Part shown: positions 7,502-16,903 of the stretch, piece by piece | How positions within the stretch are numbered: the stretch's first letter is position 1 | Layout of the letters: each line of letters opens with the position of its first letter | Origin: Cellulomonas fengjieae | GTDB taxonomy: Bacteria; Actinomycetota; Actinomycetes; Actinomycetales; Cellulomonadaceae | Direction: 5' to 3' | Assembly: GCF_018388465.1 (NCBI RefSeq) | Contig: NZ_CP074404.1 | Coordinates: 1,240,001-1,304,000, forward strand | Length of the DNA: 64,000 nt | Position numbers and translations under genes: made by a program | The notes under the pieces: generated by a model | The model's database searches: none | What the model was told of the DNA's origin: nothing | The model's input: only the letters and a program-made list of their open reading frames with translations

Positions 7502-9184
7502 GTGGCTGAGTTCATCTACTCCATGTACAAGACGCGCAAGGCGCACGGCGACAAGGTGATCCTCGACGACGTCACCCTGAACTTCCTGCCGGGCGCGAAG
7601 ATCGGTGTCGTCGGGCCGAACGGCGCCGGAAAGTCGACGATCCTCAAGATCATGGCCGGTCTCGACCAGCCGTCGAACGGTGAGGCGCGGCTGAGCCCGG
7701 GGTACACGGTCGGCATCCTGCAGCAGGAGCCGCCCCTGAACGAGTCGAAGACCGTGCTCGGCAACGTCGAGGAGGGCGTCGCCGAGATCAAGGGCAAGCT
7801 CGACCGGTACAACGAGATCTCGGCGCTGATGGCCGAGCCGGACGCCGACTTCGACGCGCTCCTGGCCGAGATGGGCCAGCTTCAGGAGGCGATCGACGCC
7901 GCCGACGCCTGGGACCTCGACGCCCAGCTGGACCAGGCGATGGACGCGCTGCGCTGCCCGCCGCCGGACGCCGACGTGACCGTGCTGTCCGGTGGTGAGC
8001 GGCGCCGGGTCGCGCTGTGCAAGCTGCTCCTGGAGAAGCCCGACCTGCTGCTCCTGGACGAGCCCACCAACCACCTCGACGCCGAGAGCGTGCTCTGGCT
8101 CGAGGCGCACCTCAAGGACTACCCCGGCGCCATCCTGGCCGTGACCCACGACCGGTACTTCCTCGACCACGTGGCCGAGTGGATCTGCGAGGTCGACCGC
8201 GGCCGCCTGTACCCGTACGAGGGCAACTACTCGACGTACCTGGAGAAGAAGGGCGAGCGCCTCGCCATCCAGGGCAAGAAGGACGCCAAGCTCGCCAAGC
8301 GCCTCAAGGAGGAGCTGGACTGGGTCCGGTCCAACGCCAAGGGCCGGCAGACCAAGTCCAAGTCGCGTCTCGCGCGCTACGAGGAGATGGCGGCGGAGGC
8401 GGACCGCACCAGGAAGCTGGACTTCGAGGAGATCCAGATCCCGCCGGGCCCGCGACTGGGCTCGATCGTGCTGGAGGCCAAGGACCTGCAGAAGGGCTTC
8501 GACGGGCGCACGCTCATCGACGGTCTGAGCTTCACGCTGCCGCGCAACGGCATCGTGGGCGTCATCGGCCCGAACGGCGTCGGCAAGACCACGCTGTTCA
8601 AGACGATCGTCGGGCTCGAGCCGCTGGACGCGGGCGACCTGAAGATCGGCGAGACGGTGTCGATCTCCTACGTCGACCAGTCCCGTGGCGGCATCGACCC
8701 CAAGAAGACGCTGTTCGAGGTGGTCTCCGACGGGCTCGACTTCCTCAAGGTCGGCAACGTCGAGATGCCCTCCCGGGCCTACGTGGCCGCGTTCGGGTTC
8801 AAGGGGCCGGACCAGCAGAAGCCCGCGGGCGTGCTGTCGGGCGGTGAGCGCAACCGCCTCAACCTCGCGCTCACGCTCAAGCAGGGCGGCAACCTCCTGC
8901 TGCTCGACGAGCCCACCAACGACCTGGACGTCGAGACCCTCGGCTCGCTGGAGAACGCGCTGCTCGAGTTCCCCGGCTGCGCCGTCGTGGTCTCGCACGA
9001 CCGGTGGTTCCTGGACCGGGTGGCGACGCACATCCTCGCCTACGAGGGCACCGAGGAGAACCCCGGGAACTGGTACTGGTTCGAGGGCAACTTCGCCTCC
9101 TACGAGGAGAACAAGGTCGAGCGGCTCGGCGCCGACGCGGCCCGCCCGCACCGCGTGACGTACCGCAAGCTGCGTCGCGACTGA
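7502..9184 (+). CDS. ettA: ABC-F translational factor EttA
   Basis: 560 aa, the normal EttA length. Two ABC cassettes: GPNGAGKST, LSGGERRRV and LLLLDEPTNHLD in the first; GPNGVGKTT, LSGGERNRLNLA and LLLLDEPTNDLD in the second. The linker carries a charged interaction motif (KGRQTKSKSRLARYEEM). The protein binds the ribosomal E site and gates entry into elongation according to energy status. Start GTG 7502 matches the family N-terminus (AEFIYSMYK). A TAGGCT box at 7348-7353, just past the SSB stop, would give a leader of about 140 nt. Confidence 0.93.
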   Translation: MAEFIYSMYKTRKAHGDKVILDDVTLNFLPGAKIGVVGPNGAGKSTILKIMAGLDQPSNGEARLSPGYTVGILQQEPPLNESKTVLGNVEEGVAEIKGKLDRYNEISALMAEPDADFDALLAEMGQLQEAIDAADAWDLDAQLDQAMDALRCPPPDADVTVLSGGERRRVALCKLLLEKPDLLLLDEPTNHLDAESVLWLEAHLKDYPGAILAVTHDRYFLDHVAEWICEVDRGRLYPYEGNYSTYLEKKGERLAIQGKKDAKLAKRLKEELDWVRSNAKGRQTKSKSRLARYEEMAAEADRTRKLDFEEIQIPPGPRLGSIVLEAKDLQKGFDGRTLIDGLSFTLPRNGIVGVIGPNGVGKTTLFKTIVGLEPLDAGDLKIGETVSISYVDQSRGGIDPKKTLFEVVSDGLDFLKVGNVEMPSRAYVAAFGFKGPDQQKPAGVLSGGERNRLNLALTLKQGGNLLLLDEPTNDLDVETLGSLENALLEFPGCAVVVSHDRWFLDRVATHILAYEGTEENPGNWYWFEGNFASYEENKVERLGADAARPHRVTYRKLRRD

Positions 9185-9197
9185 CGGCACCACCGGG

Positions 9198-9226
9198 CCG
9201 CCCGTTCCCCCCGGGGGAGCGGGCGG
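9198..9226 (+). terminator. Terminator of ettA
   Basis: CCGCCCG-T-TCCCC (9198-9210) pairs with GGGGA-G-CGGGCGG (9214-9226) across a 3-nt loop, then a T-rich TCTCGTCGTC. Confidence 0.75.
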
Positions 9227-9295
9227 TCTCGTCGTCGGCGAGCCGCCTGCGACCTGCGCAGATACGCTGCACCAGACCTGAGAGGCGGTACGGCG

Positions 9296-11146
9296 ATGGG
9301 GCACGACGAGCTGGTGGGCGCGCTGCTCACCCTGCGCGGCCGCGTCGCGGAGCTGCGCCTGCCGCTCGAGACCGCCAGCGCGCCGGTCGCCCGGGCGGAC
9401 CGCACGCGCGTCCTGGACCAGCTCGACGACTACCTGCTGCCCCGGCTGCGGGACCCGGGCGCGCCGGTGCTCGTCGTCGTCGGCGGCAGCACCGGAGCCG
9501 GCAAGTCGACCGTGGTGAACTCGCTGGTCGGCGCGGAGGTCAGCCCGTCGGGCGTGCTGCGCCCCACCACCCGTTGGCCGGTACTCGTGCACCACCCGCT
9601 CGACGTGCGCTGGTTCAGCTCCGACCGGGTGCTGCCGTCCCTGACGCGCGCGGACGCGGCGGGGGAGAGCGCCCTGGCCGGGGCACGGCCGGGGCTCCGG
9701 CTCGTCGCCTCCGAGGCGGTGCCCGTGGGGCTCGCGCTGCTCGACGCGCCCGACGTGGACTCCGTCGAGGAGGGCAACCGGGTGCTCGCCGCGCAGCTGC
9801 TGGGTGCGGCGGACGTCTGGCTGTTCGTCACCACGGCGGCGCGGTACGCGGACGCGGTGCCGTGGGAGCTGCTGGCCGACGCGGCGCGTCGTGGCACCCA
9901 TCTCGCCCTCGTGCTCGACCGGGTGGACCCCGGCGCGGAGTCCGCGGTGGGCGAGCACCTGCGCCAGATGCTCGCGGATGCGGGCCTCGCGTCCGCCACG
10001 GTGCTCGTGATCCCGGAGGTCGAGCTCGAGGACGGGCTGCTGCCGGAGGCGGCGATCGGCCCGATCGCGGACGTCCTGACCAGGACCGCGACGGACCCGA
10101 CGGTGCGCGCGGCGGCGCTGGCCGAGACGTGGGACGGCGCGGTGGCCGACGTGTCCCGCCGGGCGCTCGAGCTCGCGGCCGCGGCCGACGAGCAGCGGGC
10201 CGCCGACGCGCGGCTGCGGGCGGCGGTCACCGCGGCGTACGCGACGGCGTCCGCCCAGATCGCGCACGCGACGTCCGACGGGTCGCTGCTGCGCGGCGAG
10301 GTCCTGGCGCGGTGGCAGGACGTGGTCGGCACGAGCGAGTGGTTCCGCTCGCTCGAGCAGGGGGTGTCCCGGCTGCGCGACCGCGTGGTGGGCTTCGTGC
10401 GCGGACGGCGTCCCGCGGAGCCGGCGCTCGTCGAGGCTGTCGCCCACGGGCTGTCGGCCGTCATCCAGGACGCGGCGGAGGAGGCAGCCGAGAGCGCCCA
10501 CTCCGCGTGGCGGCACGACCCGGCCGGACGGGCGCTCCTGGACGGGCTCGCCCTGTCCCGCGCGTCGGCGGACCTGCGGGCACGCACCGCGGACCATGTG
10601 CGGGCCTGGCAGGGGGACGTGCTCGGCCTGGTGGAGGAGGAGGGCGCCGACCGCCGGACCACCGCGCGCGCGCTGTCCTACGGCGTCAACGGGCTCGGCG
10701 CAGTGCTCATGGTGGCCGTCTTCGCGTCCACGGGCGGGTTGACGGGCGCCGAGGTGGGGATCGTCGGCGGTTCCGCGCTGCTCGCGCAGCGGCTGCTCGA
10801 GGCCGTGTTCGGCGACGAGGCGGTGCGCCGGCTGACGCAGGAGGCGCAGGCGCGCCTCGCCGCACGCACGGATGCCCTGCTGGCGGAGGAGTCGTCGCGC
10901 TTCACGCGGCAGCTGGACGCCACCGGGGCGGCCGGGAGCGAGGGCGCCGACCTGCGGGCGGCCGCGGCGGCGGTCGGCGCCGCGATGGCGAGCCGCACCG
11001 CGACCGCGGCCTGGGCCGGAGACGTCCCGGCCGGCGGCGGGGGTCATCTGCGCGGGACGGGGGCGGTTGCCCGGTCGTCCGTCGAGACGGAGCCCGAGGA
11101 GCCGCGCCCACGATGGTGGTCCCGCTGGCGCTGGGGTAACGGGTGA
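9296..11146 (+). CDS. Dynamin-like GTPase A (copy 2)
   Basis: 616 aa, a clear paralogue of the GTPase at 3440. It shares P-loop GGSTGAGKST (near 63-71), LRPTTRWPVLVHHPLD, LLDAPDVDS and the ADVWLFVTTAARYADAVPW block. G4 is VLDRVDP, again atypical. Unlike copy 1 it has a hydrophobic hairpin near residues 465-500 (LGAVLMVAVFASTGG and VGIVGGSALLAQRLL) that could act as a membrane paddle. ATG 9296 has GAGAGGCGG upstream, and TACGCT at 9263-9268 is a likely -10. The stop overlaps the following GTPase start (GTGA). Confidence 0.75.
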   Translation: MGHDELVGALLTLRGRVAELRLPLETASAPVARADRTRVLDQLDDYLLPRLRDPGAPVLVVVGGSTGAGKSTVVNSLVGAEVSPSGVLRPTTRWPVLVHHPLDVRWFSSDRVLPSLTRADAAGESALAGARPGLRLVASEAVPVGLALLDAPDVDSVEEGNRVLAAQLLGAADVWLFVTTAARYADAVPWELLADAARRGTHLALVLDRVDPGAESAVGEHLRQMLADAGLASATVLVIPEVELEDGLLPEAAIGPIADVLTRTATDPTVRAAALAETWDGAVADVSRRALELAAAADEQRAADARLRAAVTAAYATASAQIAHATSDGSLLRGEVLARWQDVVGTSEWFRSLEQGVSRLRDRVVGFVRGRRPAEPALVEAVAHGLSAVIQDAAEEAAESAHSAWRHDPAGRALLDGLALSRASADLRARTADHVRAWQGDVLGLVEEEGADRRTTARALSYGVNGLGAVLMVAVFASTGGLTGAEVGIVGGSALLAQRLLEAVFGDEAVRRLTQEAQARLAARTDALLAEESSRFTRQLDATGAAGSEGADLRAAAAAVGAAMASRTATAAWAGDVPAGGGGHLRGTGAVARSSVETEPEEPRPRWWSRWRWGNG

Positions 11147-12762
11147 GGGCGTCCGCCGGCACGCTGGCCGGCAGGGTCGCCGCCCTGGACGAGGCGGTCG
11201 GCCTCGCCCGCGGGCGGCTCCCCGACAGCACGCTGGACGAGCCTGCGGCGGTCGTGGCCCGCGCCCGCGACCGGGCCGCCCTCTCCGGCGAGTACACGGT
11301 CGTGGCGCTCGCCGGCGCGACCGGGTCCGGCAAGTCCTCGCTGCTCAACGCGCTCGCGGACGCGCGCATCGCAGAGCCCGGCGTGCGCAGGCCCACCACG
11401 GGGCGACCGGTCGCCGTGATCGTCCCGGCGAAGGGCGAGCCGGACCGGCAGGGTGCGGACGAGCTGCTCGACTGGCTGGACGTGCGCGACCGGCACGTGG
11501 CCACCAGCCCGGTGCTGCAGGAGTCCGCCACCGGGCTCGTCCTGCTCGACCTGCCGGACCACGACTCCGTCGTGACCGAGCACCGCACGATCGCGGAGCG
11601 CCTGTACGAGCGGGTCGACCTGCTGGTGTGGGTGGTCGATCCGCAGAAGTACGCGGATGCCGCCCTGCACGCACGCTACCTGCGCGGGCTGCGTGACCAC
11701 GCCGGCGTCGTGGTCCTCGTGCTCAACCAGGCCGACCGGCTCGGTCCCGCCGACCAGCGCGCCATGGTGGCCGACCTGCAGCGGCTCGCCGCCGAGGACG
11801 GGCTCGGCGCCTCGCCGGTGCTCGCGGTCAGCGCCTCGACCGGGTCGGGGGTCGGGCAGCTGCGTGACCTGCTGGCCGGCGCCGCCCAGCGACGGCGCGC
11901 CGCGACCGAGCGCGTCACGGGGGACGTGCGGCTGGCGGCGCGCGGGCTGCTGGAGGCGTGCGGCACGCCGCCGAGCAGGCGCCGGGAGGCGGGCGCGGCC
12001 ACCGCGCTGGTCCGGGCGTGGGAGACGGCGGCGGGCGTCGACGAGGTCGCGAACGCGGTACGGGGCTCGACCAGGCGCTCGGCCCGGGCCGCGACCGGCT
12101 GGCCGGTGACGCGGTGGGTCGCCCGATTCCGCCCCGACCCGCTGCGGCGGCTGGGGCTCGGCCGTGAGCGCAGCCAGGCCGGGCACGACGACCTGCTGCG
12201 CTCCTCCCGGGCGGCGCCCGCCGCAGGGGAGCGCGCCGCCGCGCTGAGCGCCGTGCGCACGTACGTCGACGCCGCGACCGCCGGGGCGCCCGACCACTGG
12301 GTGCTGGCCGCCCGGTCCCGCGCGGCCGACCTCGACCTCGACGACGTGCTGGACCGGACCGTCGTGCGGGTACCCGTCGGCACCGTGCGCGTGCCGTGGA
12401 CGTGGCGGCTCCTGGCGCTCGTGCAGTGGGTGCTGCTCGCCGTCGCGGCGGCCGGCCTCCTGTGGCTGGTGGCCCTCGCTGCGATGGGCTGGCTGCAGCT
12501 GCCGGTACCGGAGACGCCGATGTGGTGGGGCTTCCCCGCGCCGACCGTCCTGCTGGTCGCGGGGGTGCTGGCCGGGTGGCTCGTGGCTCTGGTCGGCCGG
12601 GTCCTGGGCGCGCTCGCGGGGCGGCGGCGGGCCGCTCGCGCACGACGACGCCTGGGCGCGTCGGTGGCGCAGGCGGTCGACGACCACGTCGTCGCACCGG
12701 TCGCCGCGGAGATGGACGCCCTCGCGCGGTGCCGGGCGGCGGCTGCGGCTGCGGCGTCCTGA
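11143..12762 (+). CDS. Membrane GTPase B (copy 2)
   Basis: 539 aa, paralogue of the GTPase at 5197: GATGSGKSS (58-66), VRRPTTGRPV, DLPDHDS, a VDPQKYADAALHARYLRGL block nearly identical to copy 1, and LNQAD as G4. Two transmembrane segments lie near residues 422-450 and 463-490, followed by a basic stretch (GRRRAARARRR) and a helical tail. GTG start overlaps GTPase A copy 2. Probably works with it at the membrane. Confidence 0.75.
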   Translation: MRASAGTLAGRVAALDEAVGLARGRLPDSTLDEPAAVVARARDRAALSGEYTVVALAGATGSGKSSLLNALADARIAEPGVRRPTTGRPVAVIVPAKGEPDRQGADELLDWLDVRDRHVATSPVLQESATGLVLLDLPDHDSVVTEHRTIAERLYERVDLLVWVVDPQKYADAALHARYLRGLRDHAGVVVLVLNQADRLGPADQRAMVADLQRLAAEDGLGASPVLAVSASTGSGVGQLRDLLAGAAQRRRAATERVTGDVRLAARGLLEACGTPPSRRREAGAATALVRAWETAAGVDEVANAVRGSTRRSARAATGWPVTRWVARFRPDPLRRLGLGRERSQAGHDDLLRSSRAAPAAGERAAALSAVRTYVDAATAGAPDHWVLAARSRAADLDLDDVLDRTVVRVPVGTVRVPWTWRLLALVQWVLLAVAAAGLLWLVALAAMGWLQLPVPETPMWWGFPAPTVLLVAGVLAGWLVALVGRVLGALAGRRRAARARRRLGASVAQAVDDHVVAPVAAEMDALARCRAAAAAAAS

Positions 12763-12782
12763 GCGCTCCTAGGATCGTCCGC

Positions 12783-13277
12783 ATGACTCGCCTCGAGGTG
12801 CCCGTGCAGCTGCGCTGGTCGGACATGGACGCCTACCAGCACGTCAACAACGTGGAGATGCTGCGGCTGCTCGAGGAGGCCCGGATCGAGGCGTTCTGGA
12901 GCCACCCGGTGGCGGCCGACGGCAGCCGGGTGGAGAGCGCGTGGCCCACCGCCGTCATCGACGCGGGACCGGGGGCGGACGTGTCCACGCTCGTCGCCCG
13001 CCAGGAGATCGAGTACCTCAAGCCGCTCGGCTACCGGCGGACCCCGGTGATCGTCGAGATGTGGCTGGGCCATCTCGGCGGTGCGAGCCTCGACGTCTGC
13101 TACGAGGTGCGGGATGCGGGACCGGACGGTCCCGAGCGGGTCACCTACGCGCGGGCGCTGACCACGCTGGTGCTGGTCTACGCCCGCACGGGCGCCCCGC
13201 GGCGGATCGACCCCCAGCAGCGCGCCGCCTGGTCGCAGTACCTGGAGGAGCCGGTCACGATCCGCCGGAGACGCTGA
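12783..13277 (+). CDS. Hot-dog fold acyl-CoA thioesterase
   Basis: 164 aa, 4-hydroxybenzoyl-CoA thioesterase/FadM-like. The catalytic segment LRWSDMDAYQHVNNVEMLRLLEEAR at residues 10-34 contains the Asp and the HVNN motif of the family. It hydrolyses acyl-CoA thioesters; the chain-length preference is unknown. ATG 12783 lies 7 bases after TAGGAT (12770-12775), indicating a leaderless message. Its 3' end overlaps the convergent DUF2867-like gene by 23 bp. Confidence 0.85.
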   Translation: MTRLEVPVQLRWSDMDAYQHVNNVEMLRLLEEARIEAFWSHPVAADGSRVESAWPTAVIDAGPGADVSTLVARQEIEYLKPLGYRRTPVIVEMWLGHLGGASLDVCYEVRDAGPDGPERVTYARALTTLVLVYARTGAPRRIDPQQRAAWSQYLEEPVTIRRRR

Positions 13278-14877
13278 CGCGCCGGTCGGTCCGGGCGCGC
13301 TCGGCCGTCTCGGCGGCCCGCGCGATGTTGCGCTGCATCCCACCGAACACGATCCCGTGGAACGGGTACACCGACCACCAGTAGACCTGGCCGAGCAGGC
13401 CCTTGGGGTGGAACAGGGCGCGCTGCGCGAACACGGTCGGTGCCTCGTCCGGGCCGCCGGCCTCGTCGGACGGCTCCACGCGCAGCTCCAGCCACGCCAG
13501 CCCCGGCACGCGCATCTCGGCGCGCAGCCGGATCAGGGAGCCCTCCTCGATGGCCTCGACGCGCCAGAAGTCGACGGCGTCGTCGACGAGCAGCTGGTGG
13601 GGGTCGCGCCGCCCGCGGCGCAGGCCCGGTCCGCCGACCAACCGGTCGGCCAGCCCGCGGATCCGCCACGCGAGCGCCCACGAGTACCAGCCGCTGTCGC
13701 CGCCGACCGCCTCGAGCACCCGCCAGAGCGCCGCCGGGGAGGCATCGACCGTGACCCGGCGCTCGTCGACGAACAGCGAGCCCCCGGCCCACTCGGGGTC
13801 GCTCGGCAGCGGGTCACTGGGGGCACCGGGCACGGCCGCCGACGACCACCGGGTGGTGACGGCCGCGTCCTGGATCCGCTGCAGCGCCAGGCGGACGGCG
13901 CGGTCGAACCCGATGAGGCCGTCGGGCGGGTCGGGCACGTACTGCGCGATGTCGTGCTCGTCGCACACCACCTCGTGCACCAGCGACTCGACCAGGGGCC
14001 GGGCCAGACCGCCGGGCACGGGCGTCACCAGGGACACCCAGAGGCTGGACAGCTTCGGCGTCAGCACCGGGACCCCGACGATCAACCGTCGGTTGAGGCC
14101 CGCCGCGTCGGCATAGCGCTGCATCATCTCGCGGTACGTCAGGACGTCCGGCCCGCCGATGTCGAACCCGCGGCTGACCTCGGGGGGCATGGCCGCGGAG
14201 CCGACGAGGTAGCGCAGGACGTCGCGGATCGCGATGGGCTGGATGCGGTTGTCCACCCAGCGCGGCACGGTCATGGCGGGCAGCCGCTCGGTCAGGTAGC
14301 GCATCATCTCGAACGACGCCGACCCCGAGCCGAGGATGACCGCGGCTCGCAGCACGGTGGTCGGAACCCCGCAGGCGAGGAGGATCTCGCCGACCTCCGT
14401 GCGGGACGCGAGGTGCGGGGACAGGTCCTCGCCCTCCGGGTAGAGCCCGCCGAGGTACACGATGCGCCCGACGCCGGCCTCGCGCGCCGCCTGACCGAAC
14501 ACGAGCGCGGTGTGCCGGTCGGTGGACTCGAAGCTGCGCCCCGAGCCGAGCGAGTGGATCAGGTAGTAGGCAACCTGCACGCCGTCGAGCGCGGCGCGGA
14601 TCTGCTCCGGGTCTGCGGCGTCAGCCGCGACGGTCTCGACGTCGGCGTACCACGCCCGCCCGCGCAGCCGCTCGGGGTGGCGGGCCACCGCCCGCACCCG
14701 GTAGCCGGCCGCGAGCAGCTCCGGGACCAGCCGGCCACCGACGTAGCCGGTCACGCCGGTGACGGCCACCAGGGGTGCGTCCGGGCGGGGGCGGCCGTCG
14801 TCTCCCGGTCCGGGGACCAGGCCGGCGAGCGTCTCCGCCACCGGCGCGGGCACGAGGTCCTCCGGGCTCAGACTCAT
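13255..14877 (-). CDS. NAD(P)-binding epimerase-like protein with DUF2867-type C-terminal domain
   Basis: 540 aa in two parts. Residues 30-330 form an NmrA/SDR-type Rossmann domain (VTGVTGYVGGRLVPELLAAGYRV) with a YYLIHSLG segment. The C-terminal 200 residues (VDERRVTVDASPAALWRVLEAVGG ... WYSWALAWRIRGLADRL ... FHPKGLLGQVYWWSVYPFHG) resemble DUF2867. Substrate unknown; such proteins are often annotated as SDR family oxidoreductases. ATG 14877 is six bases after CAGACT. Confidence 0.8.
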   Translation of the reverse strand: MSLSPEDLVPAPVAETLAGLVPGPGDDGRPRPDAPLVAVTGVTGYVGGRLVPELLAAGYRVRAVARHPERLRGRAWYADVETVAADAADPEQIRAALDGVQVAYYLIHSLGSGRSFESTDRHTALVFGQAAREAGVGRIVYLGGLYPEGEDLSPHLASRTEVGEILLACGVPTTVLRAAVILGSGSASFEMMRYLTERLPAMTVPRWVDNRIQPIAIRDVLRYLVGSAAMPPEVSRGFDIGGPDVLTYREMMQRYADAAGLNRRLIVGVPVLTPKLSSLWVSLVTPVPGGLARPLVESLVHEVVCDEHDIAQYVPDPPDGLIGFDRAVRLALQRIQDAAVTTRWSSAAVPGAPSDPLPSDPEWAGGSLFVDERRVTVDASPAALWRVLEAVGGDSGWYSWALAWRIRGLADRLVGGPGLRRGRRDPHQLLVDDAVDFWRVEAIEEGSLIRLRAEMRVPGLAWLELRVEPSDEAGGPDEAPTVFAQRALFHPKGLLGQVYWWSVYPFHGIVFGGMQRNIARAAETAERARTDRRVSVSGGS

Positions 14878-14916
14878 CTGGGCAGTCTGCGCCGCCGGTT
14901 CCCGGCCCGCACCCGG

Positions 14917-15912
14917 TCAGGACAGCAGCGCGAGCGTCGACTTCTCGGCGACCGCCTGGGACCGCGTGGGGCGGATGGTCTGGCCCCGCTCCCAGGATTC
15001 GATGACGCGCGGGTCGATGTACGAGGACCGGCACACGGCCGGGGTGTTCCCCAGCTCCTCGGCGACGTCGCGCACCACCTGGGTGAGCACCCGGCGACGC
15101 GCGCGCTCCGAGGCCGGCGGGGGACCGGCGGCGGCGAGCCCGCGCGCGGCGAGCACGGTCGCGTGCCACGTGCGGAAGTCCTTCGGCGTCGCGTCCGGGC
15201 CCAGCCGCAGCTTCACGTACGCCGCCACGTCCGCGCTCGTCACGTCGTGCCAGCCGGCGTCGTCGCACCAGGCGAGCAGCTCCGGGCCGTCGTCGCGGCG
15301 CCGGGTGAGGGTCCTGACGAGCGAGGCGACCACGTCGTCCTCGACGACGGTGTCGCGGACCTGCCCGGACTTGGCGGGGAAGTTCAGGTGCACCCGGCCC
15401 GGATCGCCGTCGTTCTCGGGCGGCAGGACGCGCACGTGCGAGCGCAGGAGCGTCGCGAGCCCGTACGAACCGTGCTGGAGGGCGTATCCCTCGCCGCCGA
15501 CCCGCAGGTAGGCGAGGTCGAGGAGCCGGAACGCGAGGGCCAGCACCTTCTGCTTGGGCATCCCGTCGAGCTCGAGGTCCGCCTTGACGCGGCGGCGGGC
15601 CGCGGGCAGGCGGCGGGCGACGTCGAGCACGTGGTCGTGCTTGAGCCGCCCCCGGCGCAGGGTCCACTGCTGGTGGTACAGGTACTGGCGCCGCGCGGCG
15701 TCGTCCAGCCCGGCGGCCTGGATGTGGCCGCTGGGCCACGGGCAGATCCACACGTCGCGCCACGCGGGCGGGATGGCCAGCGTGGTGATCCGCTCCAGGT
15801 GCTCCTCGTCGACGATGCGGGTCTTGTCGACGTCGAGGTAGACGAACCCCCGGCCGGCGCGACGTCGCGACCAGCCGGGGGTGTCGATGCGGACACGGCG
15901 CAGACGAACCAT
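14917..15912 (-). CDS. DNA topoisomerase IB
   Basis: 331 aa, a poxvirus-like bacterial type IB topoisomerase. It relaxes supercoils through a 3'-phosphotyrosine intermediate. Catalytic residues are recognisable: Arg in YLRVGGEGYA, Lys in HLNFPAKSGQ, Arg in KDFRTWHATV, and Tyr in CRSSYIDPRV near residue 297. The start ATG 15912 lies six bases after GAGACT. It is separated from the DUF2867-like gene by about 40 bp and is probably expressed independently. Confidence 0.9.
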   Translation of the reverse strand: MVRLRRVRIDTPGWSRRRAGRGFVYLDVDKTRIVDEEHLERITTLAIPPAWRDVWICPWPSGHIQAAGLDDAARRQYLYHQQWTLRRGRLKHDHVLDVARRLPAARRRVKADLELDGMPKQKVLALAFRLLDLAYLRVGGEGYALQHGSYGLATLLRSHVRVLPPENDGDPGRVHLNFPAKSGQVRDTVVEDDVVASLVRTLTRRRDDGPELLAWCDDAGWHDVTSADVAAYVKLRLGPDATPKDFRTWHATVLAARGLAAAGPPPASERARRRVLTQVVRDVAEELGNTPAVCRSSYIDPRVIESWERGQTIRPTRSQAVAEKSTLALLS

Positions 15913-15955
15913 GGCGGAAGTCTCACCCGGCAGCCCACGTCACGCGCGGCGAGCC

Positions 15956-16825
15956 TCAGTCCGGGAAGCGGACCATGCCCTCCTGGCCGATCGAGGCGAC
16001 GAGCGTGCCGTCCTGGGTGAACACCCGGGCGGCGCTCAGCCCGCGGCCGCCCTGGGCGCTGGGCGTCGACTGCACGTACAGGAGCCAGTCGTCGACCCGC
16101 ACGTCGCGGTGCCACCACATGGCGTGGTCGAGGCTCGCGATCGACAGGCCCTCGGTCATCCACGAGCGGCCGGCCCGGCGCAGGATCGGCTCGAGCATGA
16201 CCTGGTCGCAGGCGTAGGCCAGCAGCGCGCGGTGCAGGAGCTGGTCGTCGGGCAGGGCGCCGCGCGACCGGAACCAGACCGCCTGGTGCCCGGTGGGCTG
16301 CTCCGCCGGGTGGACGTAGATGGAGCCCTCGACGTGCCGCACGTCGAAGGCCGCCTCCTGCGTCCAGAACTTGGCCACGGGGTGGTCGACGCCACCGAGC
16401 AGCTCCAGACCCGACGGCACCTCGTCGGGCCCGGGGATCCCGGAGGGCATGTCGTCCGCGTAGTCGAAGCCCGGCTGCTGCTCCTGGAACGACGCGATCA
16501 TCGACAGGATCGCCTTGCCGCCCTGCAGGGCGTGCGTGCGACGGGCGGTGAACGAGCGGCCGTCCCGCAGTCGCTCGACGCTGAAGGTGATGGGCTCGCG
16601 CACGTCTCCGGCGCGCAGGAAGTAACCGTGCAGGGAGTGCGGGAAGCGGTCGTCGGGTACGGTCCGTCCGGCCGCCAGCAGGGCCTGCGCGAGCACCTGG
16701 CCGCCGAACACCCGGCCGCCGGGCTGCGGCAGGCTGTGTCCGGTGAACTGGTCCGCGGTGCTGGGGTCGTCCTCGAGCCGGAGGATGCCGAGCACGGAAG
16801 AGATCGGGTCGGGCGCGTTCGTCAT
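15956..16825 (-). CDS. tesB: Acyl-CoA thioesterase II
   Basis: 289 aa double hot-dog TesB protein that hydrolyses medium and long acyl-CoAs. Visible family blocks: GGQVLAQALLAAGRTVPDDR, SLHGYFLRAGD, LDHAMWWHRDVRVDDWLLY and ARVFTQDGTLVASIGQEGMVR. The start ATG 16825 is seven bases after GACCCT, a weak -10. Length is normal for the family. Confidence 0.9.
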   Translation of the reverse strand: MTNAPDPISSVLGILRLEDDPSTADQFTGHSLPQPGGRVFGGQVLAQALLAAGRTVPDDRFPHSLHGYFLRAGDVREPITFSVERLRDGRSFTARRTHALQGGKAILSMIASFQEQQPGFDYADDMPSGIPGPDEVPSGLELLGGVDHPVAKFWTQEAAFDVRHVEGSIYVHPAEQPTGHQAVWFRSRGALPDDQLLHRALLAYACDQVMLEPILRRAGRSWMTEGLSIASLDHAMWWHRDVRVDDWLLYVQSTPSAQGGRGLSAARVFTQDGTLVASIGQEGMVRFPD

Positions 16826-16903
16826 GGTTTGCAGGGTCTCATGAGGTACCCCTGCCGACCGTGGTCGAGGCGGCGTGACGTCGGTCGCAGCGTCGGTCGC
16901 GGC

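Noticed and set aside
4045..7515. Very long open frame (1156 codons) on the minus strand
   Set aside because: It is antisense to the two GTPases and the SSB, all of which have clear motifs. High GC keeps the opposite frame open.
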